From Rhynchopus sp. YZ270_cl-10 (Eukaryota; Euglenozoa; Diplonemea; Diplonemida; Diplonemidae): 64,000 bases of DNA. The position numbers were made by a program, and so were the translations under genes. Positions 35,954-44,215 of this stretch are shown here, one piece after another (the stretch's first letter is position 1; every line of letters starts with the position of its first letter). Location of the stretch: NCBI GenBank assembly GCA_964035575.1, contig OZ037906.1, positions 682,001-746,000 on the forward strand. Direction: 5' to 3'. The notes below the pieces were generated by a model, which ran no database searches, was not told the DNA's origin, and was given only the letters and a program-made list of their open reading frames with translations.

Positions 35954-36300
35954 AAATTAAAGGGTTTTTTGGGAAGACCTACCAAAGAGACTTCTAAGCA
36001 GCTTTAGGTCATTGTTTTCGATTATTTGCTGTTTTTTTTTTGCCAATGCTGTAGGGGGGGTGAGTTTTGAGGTGAGTAACTGTGATTTAGTATCTTTTTT
36101 TTGAGAGAGAGAAAACATATTTCCCCCAATGATCTACAATAGGTCGAGAGTCTTCAGACCGCATTCGGGACAACGTGGTATCGTGAGATGTCTTTTGCTC
36201 TTGCAATGGATTTACCCCTATTTCCCTTTTTTTTTTTTGACCTCTCCAATTTGTGTAAAGTTTGAGCTTTGCAGAAACTGGAAAAAGAGACAAAAAAAAT

Positions 36301-36352
36301 ACATCAGTAAAATAGCCTTCAGATAGGCGATTTTAGACCTGTCCACACAACA
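36301..36352 (+). repeat. Dispersed UUCG-type element (diverged)
   Basis: AATAGCCTTCAGATAGGCGATTTTAGACC...ACACAACAAAG. GCCT-TCAGAT-AGGC stem replaces GCC-UUCG-GGC of the other copies. Confidence 0.5.
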
Positions 36353-36403
36353 AAGCTGGATGTGAGCCAAGCAAACTGAAAATATGGGTAGGGTGGGGGG
36401 GCA

Positions 36404-36459
36404 CAGCAGAGAATAAGCCGGGTTCCCGGTCTCGGGTCCCCGAGTCTTATTCTCTGCTG
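36404..36459. repeat. 56-bp T-shaped palindrome
   Basis: Outer perfect 14-bp inverted repeat CAGCAGAGAATAAG / CTTATTCTCTGCTG encloses two side-by-side small hairpins, CCGGG-TT-CCCGG and CTCGGG-TC-CCCGAG. Together they make a three-way junction. Confidence 0.85.
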
Positions 36460-36941
36460 TAGTGGGGGGTGGTGGTTTCGTGCTAATTGTTTTCCTCTCT
36501 CTCTCCTCTCGCCTTTTTCCTCCCCCCACCCGTCTTCACAAAACGTGGTGTGTCTGTGTGTGTTTAGTGATCCAGTCAAGTTCTGTCTAGTTTTGGTATA
36601 TGTTTTGGTTTCTTTCCCCCCTCCCTTGTCACACCGACCCTTTCGTGCTTTGCACTCCATTTATAACCCCCCGTCATACGGAACTCCATGGCTTTCCCGT
36701 CAAATGTGTTTTTTTTTTTTTTTTTTTTTTTTTTTTGTTTTTTTTGTTTTTGTTTTTGTTTTACAATTTGACAGCGTGTAGGTTTCCTGTGCAACCTCCT
36801 TGTTGCTTCTTTTTTTTTTTCAAGGAGACAAAAGAACGGTACAGGATCTTACAAAATATCTTTCTTGAAGATGCGTCTGTGTACAGAGAAGCTTATTCAT
36901 CTTTCAATTTTCTTTTTCTTTCGTCATTCCTCTTTTTTTTT

Positions 36942-36985
36942 GCCACTAAGCTCTTAGGCTTAGGCTCGTCTGACCAACCTTCTTT
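36942..36985 (+). repeat. Dispersed hairpin element, CTAAGC/GCTTAG family (diverged)
   Basis: GCCACTAAGC-TCTTAG-GCTTAGGCTCGTCTGACCAACC. Perfect stem with a changed loop and tail. Confidence 0.65.
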
Positions 36986-37074
36986 TTTTGAAGACTGAGT
37001 TGTATTAGTGAAGACACACCCAAAACTGTGTTACACTGTACCGCTGTTTTTTCATTGTCTTCCAACCTTCGAAA

Positions 37075-37127
37075 ATGACTAAGCATAATCGAGGCTTAGG
37101 TTCATCTTACCAAAAACCTTTTCTTTT
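37075..37127 (+). repeat. Dispersed hairpin element, CTAAGC/GCTTAG family
   Basis: ATGACTAAGC-ATAATCGAG-GCTTAGGTTCATCTTACC then AACCTTTTC. Perfect stem. Confidence 0.8.
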
Positions 37128-37428
37128 CCTATACCTTCTATTCAGAATAGAAAGAATAGGAAATTTGAGATACACAGTGAGACTCATCTCAACAGCTTTT
37201 GTTTCTGTTTTAGCGTCATGCGTGTGCACCGCATGTAACCTCCGTGGAAACCGTGTGCATGCCAATGAGGTACCTTTTTTTGTTTTCGATGAATCTGCGG
37301 AGAATCAGTCCTGTGTATGAGCGGTGAGGTGTTTTCTTTTTTTACACTTTTTTAGGTTCTCTTTTTTAAGGGTGACTTAGCAAGACTCAGGACGCAAGGC
37401 TTGGGATCGTCCCATTTCTTTGGGGGTA

Positions 37429-37478
37429 AGGTGACTAAGCAACGAGAAGCTTAGGTTCATCTTATAAACTTTTTTCTT
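37429..37478 (+). repeat. Dispersed hairpin element, CTAAGC/GCTTAG family
   Basis: AAGGTGACTAAGC-AACGAGA-AGCTTAGGTTCATC then TTATAAACTTTTTTC. The stem extends to 6-7 bp. A degenerate relative (GGTGACTTAGCAAGACTCAGG) lies 60 bp upstream. Confidence 0.8.
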
Positions 37479-37721
37479 CTTGTTGTCTCCCCAGCTCCCC
37501 AGCGCTACCACGCTCCACCCCATCACAGTTTTCTATTAACGGTGCCCGTACGGCTGCAGGAAAATATCATCCAGATTTTGGATGATATCAAATTTTTTTT
37601 TATTCTCTTTTGCATTTCAAACTGGGCACCAGATTCAACCCTAATAAATCTATTATCAGCACCCCCCCGTGCGAAACGTATTGTCCGTCTGTTTCGTTCT
37701 AAATTTTTTTCTTTCTTTTGT

Positions 37722-37780
37722 CAGTGCACTGCGTCCCAGAGGCGTTTTGTACTATCAACTTCACCTTTCTTTTTTTTGTG
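37722..37780 (+). repeat. Dispersed hairpin element, CGTC/GGCG family
   Basis: CAGTGCACTGCGTC-CCAGA-GGCGTTTTGTACTATCAACTTCACCTTTC. Short CCAGA loop; outer pair weakened. Confidence 0.75.
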
Positions 37781-38848
37781 CTTCTTTTCTTTTTGACACA
37801 TAAGACCCCCATCTCCGTTGCTGTGATAACGCGGGAACAGGACCCGTCCGTAGAAGCGTTTACCTTTTCAACGATATTCCGTTAAGTAAGCCCCTTCATA
37901 ACGCACCCCTGCCTTGTTTAGATGTATTGTGTGTCCGTATGACCCAGTCGTCCATTCAAGTTTTTCTCTCTCTTATTGTTCCGTTGAGTTTCTTTTTCAA
38001 GGTGAGTCTTATTTTCATCATTGCAAAAAAACGTTTTTTTCTTTAACAGATTCTTTCAAGATTGTCTTTTATTTTTTTAGAAAACATTTTTTAGGAAAGC
38101 TTCCATGCCTCTCGCCATGCTTTGTGGGCTTTTTTCGTGAAAAAAGAGGGGAAAAATAGTGAAGAACCCCCCGCCAGGAAACGGTGACCGTTTCTTTCAT
38201 AAATATACCGAGGATACTGGTACGAAGTCTGACACCCACTACGGCTTTGTAAACCCCTAAAGAAATTTGCTGTGGGATTGGCGTGGCAGCAGTTACTGGG
38301 GAGTAAACCGGTAGAAACACGGGGAATCGGTTATGCAGCCGCGGCAGGGATTCTAAAAAAAATCGGGCGAAAAAACGGCATATTTAGCGAGAGGCATGAG
38401 AGGTACAAAAGCTTCTCTGATTACATCTGATTTGCCATGGCTTGGTTGTGGTGACTCCTCGATGGAGGTAGTGAAAGTGTGTTATTGCCGTCTCGTGGTT
38501 GCCTCACATATAATAAGTTATCCTAGGACATCGCTAACCCCCCCTCCACTGACCTGCTGCTGTTAAACCAGTTCCAAGCAAAAGGTCTTCCAAATACGGA
38601 AAGACATTAGCCAAAGAGTGGGAATAGGTTTGTATTAAGGGGTCGTGTGGGATGTCATTTTTTTTTGTTGCGTGGTCTGACTGAGCGGTTGTGACCCGCC
38701 TCCGTTTCTCTTACGGTACGGATCACTCACGTCCCACCCCTTTTCATGAGCTCGACCGAGCTGCGTTTTAGCACGCTTCAACTATTTTTTTTTTGTGTGC
38801 AAATCAATGAAATGTTCTCTGGGGGTTCGATAACCCGCGGAGAACCAA

Positions 38849-38909
38849 CGCCTGCGTCCGCCGATGTACGGTGAGGCGTTTGCACCTTTCAACTTCTCTT
38901 TTCTTTTTC
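38849..38909 (+). repeat. Dispersed hairpin element, CGTC/GGCG family
   Basis: CGCCTGCGTCCGCCGATGTACGGTGAGGCG then TTTGCACCTTTCAACTTCTC. It is directly preceded by a separate hairpin, GTTCTC...GGTT-CGAT-AACC...GAGAAC (38814-38847). Confidence 0.8.
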
Positions 38910-39538
38910 CGAACACCCTCAGCTGGTTCTTGCTTTTGAAAATTTTGAAGATTGTGTCATTGCTATTCGAGGTCACGTCGGCATCCAGGTGGAGATGTCT
39001 GTACGTTTATCAAAATTCTGGAGTATCGGTGCCGTTCCAGAGGTGTTTTGTACAGTTTGATCGCTTTTGTGCGTTTCGTTCTAACGTATCTGCATAGAAC
39101 ATCCTTTTTGTACTTTCTCTTGATATGAAAGTATGAAAACTAATTTTCTCATCTTGCACTTTGAAGACGAAAATTAAAGGAACATTTTTTTTCAGTGTTT
39201 ATTTCATTTTTTTTGCATGCGGTATACAGAAGACCTTAACTAGAGAGAGGTGGAGGTTTTCCCAACACCCCCATCGTCTTATCTTAGGAAATGTTTTATC
39301 TTAGATCTTAGTGAAAACCTACCCCCGAACAATTTTTGCAAAGTAAAAAAAAAAAACTCGAAAACACTTCACCCCTTGGTGCAATTTTTTTTACAAATTG
39401 AAAATTGAAAAGTTGAAAGATTGGGACGATCTGAGCCAGAAAAATATTTTTTAGCTTCGGACTTGGCTTGCAGACTGGCTTTGCGAACCTTGACTCGCGG
39501 AAAAAAAAAATCCCGCCCAAAGACTAAGATCTTGACTA

Positions 39539-40074
39539 CTGGGGGGGGGCTAATAAAGTATACGGTGCTAATAAAGTATACGGGGGTAATAAAGTATACG
39601 GTGCGGAAACCCATTTTGAGCGTGTAAATCTGTGAAATAAAGTATACGGTTTTTGTGTACATTTTTCTTACTAAAAAATTTTTACAGCAATTTTTGCACA
39701 AAAAATCGGAATTTTTTTTTTTTGATTTCGGTGGTCCGGATTCTGTGCGTGCTGTGATGGGGTCACTTTGAGCTGAGAAACGAGTATTTTTGACCTAAAA
39801 CGCGTGTATCAGTTTTTACACGATTGGTGCTGACGGGGTTCAGATTTGTGAAAATTTAAGTCACCAAAAAATTGTTCATTTTTCCACATTGACCCCACCA
39901 CTGGCTGGGATTGGCCCAAAAATGCCAATGGTGGTGTTTTCGCGAGGTTTCGGCCACTAGAAACCCCAAAATAACAGTGATTTTTTTTTTTTTTTTCCTT
40001 TTTCGTTTTTTGGCCATTTAAGCAGTAATTCCCGCCGAATAAAGTATACGTATACTTTAATAGCTCCCCCCCAG
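39539..40074. mobile_element. TA-flanked element, 536 bp
   Basis: Ends CTGGGGGGG...CTAATAAAGTATAC and GTATACTTTAATAG...CCCCCCCAG are inverted. TA lies at 39537-39538 and 40075-40076. AATAAAGTATACGG recurs inside. About 115 bp of its interior (39715-39830) matches, inverted, 49996-50125. Confidence 0.75.
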
Positions 40075-40182
40075 TAAGATCTTACTTTCCCGGAGAAAAA
40101 CTAAGATCTTTAAAAACGGGGGTTTTCTTCTGAAGTAAGATCTTCTGTATATCGTGACTTTACAAAAAAAAGTGGAAAGTGG

Positions 40183-40231
40183 AGAACTGTGGCAACACAA
40201 CCGAGGCAACTACACTACTCCAACAATTTAC
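40183..40231 (+). repeat. Dispersed repeat, GGCAACACAACCGAG family
   Basis: GAACTGTGGCAACACAACCGAG then CAACTACACTACTCCAACAATTTA. Near-identical to 11585-11632, 28.6 kb away. Confidence 0.8.
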
Positions 40232-41333
40232 ATGGATTACAAAAGATCTTAATTAAGATATGAGCGAAAAACACCGTTTTTTTAAGATCTTAGTGTTTTC
40301 TTAAAATTAAGTAAGATCTTAGTGTTTTGTGTTGAATATCTTAGTTTTTTTTTGTTAAGATCTTAGTTTCCACCAAAAAAAACTAAGATCTTAAAAACAA
40401 AACTAAGATCTTAAAAATAAAGTGGCTACGATCTTAGAAAAAAAAACTAAGATCTTAGAAAAAAAACTAAGATCTTAGTTTTTTAGTGTTTTTTTCCACT
40501 AAGATCTTAGTGGAAAAAAAAAACTAAGAAGATATCAAAACCCCGCTCAAAAAAAATTTCCCCTTACTAAGATCTTTTGTTTTCCATGAATTTATCAAAA
40601 AAAAAAAAACAAACAACGTAAGAAAGAACCATAATATCTCTATGCCAGTAGGTATAGAGTGATTGTTGATACAGCCAAAAAAAAAAACCCCAAGTTTACA
40701 AAAAAAACAAGAAACCTATTCTTCGTTTCTATTCTTTCCCGCGCCCCTCTACGCCCCGCCCTTTTTTTTCTTTTTTGTAAGTAAAAATTTGTCATTTGTT
40801 GAAAAACTGTGTGGTGATATATTCGTTTCGTTTCAGGATTTTTTAAAAAAACAACAGCGAGAACAGTTTCTTGCCTCAAAAATATGTAACCATTTTCTCT
40901 CGAAGTTAACGTGCAAGAGAAGTAACTTCTGGCACTACGTGTTATGGAGCTGGATGTTTTTGCACATTTTTAAAACTTCACTTTTTATCGCCCGAGGCAT
41001 GACTTGACTCCCCCCCCACTCTTTGTGGGTGGTTGTCACTTCCAATATCATTCATTTCTCATCAAACCCAGTAAACAAATTTTAAAAGGTGACAAAAGCA
41101 CTATAATGCTAACATCTTAACACCTTTTCTCTCTTTTTTTTTCTCTCTTTTCCCTTTTTTCCACCTGCACTCCGACAATGTTTCTAACAGAACAAAACAG
41201 GGGGGGTCTTGTGGTAATCTCTGTCACACTCTGAATTGCGTAAGGTGTGTCTTATTCAGACACCTTTTCATTTACTTTATCTGACACATGTATGTGTGCA
41301 CGAGAGGCATGATTCATCTTCCGACTTTTCTTT

Positions 41334-41424
41334 CAGATGTAAACCACGAAATGGATGTAGCATTTGCATGGTTGGGTTGTCCACCCCCCGGTACAGCCGG
41401 TCATTGTACCAAGGTACACTGTCA
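41334..41424. repeat. Dispersed repeat shared with a phosphatase intron
   Basis: GTAAACCACGAAATGGATGT, CATGGTTGGGT and CCGGTCAT...ACCAAGGTA occur in the same order at 45138-45211. Likely fragments of one mobile sequence; family unknown. Confidence 0.7.
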
Positions 41425-41468
41425 GAGACTCTCGAGAGGGCTTTTGTATTTTCAACTCCATCTTTCGA
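41413..41468 (+). repeat. Dispersed hairpin-family copy, TACA/TGTA type
   Basis: GGTACACTGTC, a CTCTCGAGAG palindrome, GGGCTTTTGTA, then TTTTCAACTCCATCTTTC. Architecture (outer stem, inner stem, TTCAAC tail) resembles the CGTC/GGCG family with different stem sequence. Confidence 0.55.
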
Positions 41469-41790
41469 TTGCAAATAATATCTTAATCATATTTTCAACT
41501 TTGTTTCCTTCGGGATTCGATTTTTTTTTAACTCATAAGAGACCTGCGATCTGCAACAGAGAGAGGGAGAGGGAGAGAGAGAGAGATCCTGCACGATATA
41601 CAAACTCTCTTTGCGAGCCTGGAGTTCCCCCAGAGAGTGTTTTGTGTATTGCGCTTCAACCCCTTTTAGAGAAAATTGTGCCGCTTCTTAGAGGTGCATC
41701 TTCTAGGTGGGTTGCTTAGGATGTGTGTTGCGAGTCATGCATCAGCTTTTCCCTGTTTATTTTATTTTTTTTTGGTTTTATTTTTTCCCC

Positions 41791-41850
41791 CAGTGCCTGC
41801 GTCCGCCGATGAACGGTGAGGCGTTTGCACTTTCAACTTCTCTTTTTTTT
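41791..41850 (+). repeat. Dispersed hairpin element, CGTC/GGCG family
   Basis: CAGTGCCTGCGTCCGCCGAT then GAACGGTGAGGCGTTTGCAC and TTTCAACTTCTCTTTTTTTT. The best-preserved long-loop copy: GTGC/GCAC, CGTC/GGCG and CCG/CGG stems all pair. Confidence 0.85.
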
Positions 41851-41871
41851 TAAGTCTGTACCTTTTGGAAG

Positions 41872-41940
41872 TCATTTAGCCTTCGGGCGATTTTGTTTTC
41901 AAAAACCCGTCTTCGGATGGGTGATTGTCGATGCAACAAA
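41872..41940 (+). repeat. Dispersed UUCG-hairpin element
   Basis: TTTAGCC-TTCG-GGCGA, then CCGTC-TTCG-GATGGG (both UUCG-capped), then TGATTGTCGATGCAAC. Lies 22 bp after the preceding CGTC/GGCG element. Confidence 0.8.
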
Positions 41941-41950
41941 AAAAAGAGTG

Positions 41951-42005
41951 TTTTAGTTTAGTGAAGCTCATCCTCGGTTGTCTACACTAATACAACCGAG
42001 ATTTC
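41951..42005 (+). repeat. Dispersed element, CATCCTCGGGTGT family with perfect stem
   Basis: CTCGGTTGT (41973-41981) pairs over 9 bp with ACAACCGAG (41992-42000) around the loop CTACACTAAT. It follows the UUCG element by 11 bp. Confidence 0.8.
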
Positions 42006-42380
42006 AAAAAAAAAAGTAACATACACATATTCTCTTTTGATAATTTGTTGGATTAGTGTAGCTGCCATATGGACAGTCTGCACTGCCCAGTGTCAAACTC
42101 AGGGTTTTTTGGTGTGGTGAATGGGGGGTGCAAAGAGTCCGCAGAAGTGCGCAAGAAGTGTGAATCGCCCCCTTCAGCCACCATTTTTTTTTTTTTTGAG
42201 ACAACTGTCTTGCAAAGGTAGGGGAGGAACTGAAAACATATCTGAGTGTGCCCGAATTTTTGGTGAGAGCAATGTAACCACGACAACAACTTATCCACTG
42301 AAAAGTTTTTTGATTTTTGTCCTTACACACTCCACAAAAATTCGGTGCGATTCAACGGAAAAAATTCCTTTTTCTGATTT

Positions 42381-42430
42381 TGAAAACTTGGTTGTTTTAG
42401 TGTAGACACCCGAAGATGAACACCACTATA
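42381..42430 (-). repeat. Dispersed element, CATCCTCGGGTGT family, inverted copy
   Basis: On the minus strand: TATAGTGGTGTTCATCTTCG then GGTGTCTACACTAAAACAACCAAGTTTTC. The only clear copy in opposite orientation; it faces the copy at 41951. Confidence 0.75.
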
Positions 42431-43438
42431 CAATTTTGTTTCTTTCTTTATCAGACTAGCTTAAACTCAGATAACAGTTTTTTTCCCCCTCTTTTTCTCT
42501 TTTTTTTGTCTTCAGCTCGTTGGAAACAATGAAACAATGTAATTAATTACCCCAATGCGACCACATCTTTCAAGCATTCTTTCCTAAAGTATATGTGCAC
42601 ACCACAACAAGCGAGACACCATCCTCAAACCTTCTCCTTTTTAGTTCGATTCCGATTTTTCCCCTCACGATGCTATTAAATCATTAGTAGAAAATGTGTT
42701 GGGCCAAATATGTGTTTTTTTTTTTTTTTTCCTGTCTGTTTTTTTTTAGATTTTCTGTCAATTATTTCACATTTATTTCACCTTTTTTTTGTGGTTACTG
42801 CGAGGTGAATAAACACTTTGGATAAATCTTACGAAGTATGTCTTGTTTTATTTTCTCATCTCTCCACCGTACGGGATAAAGGGGATATGGGGGTAGGGGT
42901 CGTTGCTGCTAAGCGGAAGAGGGCTACGTGAAGTGACCCTCTCGCATTGGTACAGACGCACTCACAACACGCGCCTCACGATTGAAGCACGTTAACCCTC
43001 TCCTCAAATTATTCTGTCACCACTTCATCACCGTCAGGCAGAACCTTGTAAAGGCCATTGAGGGCCCGTGTAGGGTTTTGTGTAGCGGGAAAAGGGTCGA
43101 AACTGTTTTTCGTCTTTGCCTTTCCCTTTTATTTACTCCTTTTATGTTTTTTCCGGGTGGCGAGGGGGGATCGGAGGGGGTGTCAGTACTTCACAAACAA
43201 TCATAGTCAACCCACAGAGAGGCAAAAGTGTTCGAGGTGGTTTTTTTGTTGTGGTTTATCCCCCCTCGCCACTTCATTTAATTTTTGAATGACAAATAAA
43301 TAAAAATGCAAGAAATCAACAAAATAGAAAATATATTTCTGAATAATTCTTTCCCACCCTCCAATCCTTGTGTTGGAGGACCTTTTTCTTTTCTTCTCTG
43401 ACAAACAAAAAAAAAAGCCTGCCTTTATCATTTTTTTA
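42431..43438. other. Spacer without recognised features
   Basis: T-rich with CA/TG stretches. Short frames only. A G-rich GTGGCGAGGGGGGAT and its complement ATCCCCCCTCGCCAC (43157-43270) form a loose inverted pair. Confidence 0.5.
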
Positions 43439-43894
43439 TTCCGTTTTACAAAGTAGTAGTCCCCAAGCACAGGCCAAAATGCAGTGAAATAAGAAGAACT
43501 TTGTGTGTTAAAAGTCACCTTATTTCACGGCAATTTATGTGTAAATTGCATGGGGCGTGAAAAAAAGTCACCTTATTTCACGGCGCACCCGTATGAGTAT
43601 TCCTGTGTGGTGGGTGGGTTTCAGGTGGGGAGGGTGGGGATCTGGACAAAAATTTGGAGCTCACTCGAGCTTGTAAGAGGCGAAGCTCTTGTAGTTGCTT
43701 AGTCCGCTCTCGTATGCCTCCTGCATCTTCGCCTTAAGCGTTGTCCTCGGCATTTGTTGTTGTTCTTTTTTTCTTTTGATTAGCTCCTGTAACAGGTGAT
43801 ACGTGTGGTGTGGGTGGTATTTATTTTTCCTGATCTCCCATCTCACTGTTTTTTGGCCTGTGCTTGGGGACTACCCCTACTTTGTAAACCGGAA
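43439..43894. mobile_element. TA-flanked element, 456 bp, with internal mini-ORF
   Basis: Inverted termini of about 50 bp (TTCCGTTTTACAAAGTAG... and complement, with TAGTCCCCAAGCACAGGCC inside). TA at 43437-43438 and 43895-43896. The centre carries a GC-richer minus-strand mini-ORF (43661-43753) that looks like host coding sequence. Confidence 0.8.
43661..43753 (-). other. Mini-ORF of 30 codons inside a TIR element
   Basis: Starts MPRTTLKAKMQEAYES and ends KSFASYKLE. Its G/C-biased third positions differ from the surrounding A/T-rich element and match host genes. Possibly a captured exon fragment; product not recognised. Confidence 0.35.
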
Positions 43895-43915
43895 TAAAAT
43901 TACGTATTGTTTGTC

Positions 43916-44119
43916 ATAAGGAATCCGTTTTTTCACGCTACAGGTGCGCTCGTTACCTGCTGCACATAATTCACCTCGCTTCGCTCGGTAAATTATTTTT
44001 CCGTATTTACCTCGCTTCGCTCGGTAAATACTATTACATGGTCCCCTCGCTTCGCTCGGGAACCATTTCTGCAGCAGGTAACTCGCACGACCTGTAGCGT
44101 GAAAAAAAGTATTCCTTAT
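43916..44119. mobile_element. Cloverleaf-like MITE, 204 bp, TA-flanked
   Basis: Inverted termini AGGAAT...TTTTTTCACGCTACAGGT and complement, continuing into TTACCTGCTGCA/TGCAGCAGGTAA. Inside are three hairpins with different stems (AATTnACC/GGTAAATT, GTATTTACC/GGTAAATAC, ATGGTnCCC/GGGAACCAT) and the same loop TCGCTTCGCTC. TA lies at both borders. It ends 97 bp before the ATG of the three-exon phosphatase. Confidence 0.85.
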
Positions 44120-44215
44120 TTCATACCAATAAATAGTTTAACTCTTCTTCCCCCCTCACCCTCTCACCCCTCCCTCCAGTCACCTCTCACAGCTCTTTTA
44201 CACCTCTTCAAAACA

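Larger units (their letters stand above)
39290..40580. repeat. Field of CTAAGATCTTAG palindromes
   Basis: At least 15 copies of AAGATCTT, many extended to the 12-bp perfect palindrome CTAAGATCTTAG or TTAAGATCTTAG, separated by A/T-rich spacers of about 15-40 bp. Densest at 40240-40570. A separate TA-flanked element (39539-40074) is inserted into it. No coding sequence. Confidence 0.85.
35954..44215. other. 8.3-kb gene-free region packed with repeats
   Basis: The longest gene desert in the window. No coding sequence supported. It holds a three-way palindrome (36404), several hairpin-family copies (36942-42430), an AAGATCTT palindrome field (39290-40580) with a nested TA element, and two TA-flanked palindromic elements (43439-43894, 43916-44119). 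Confidence 0.7.
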
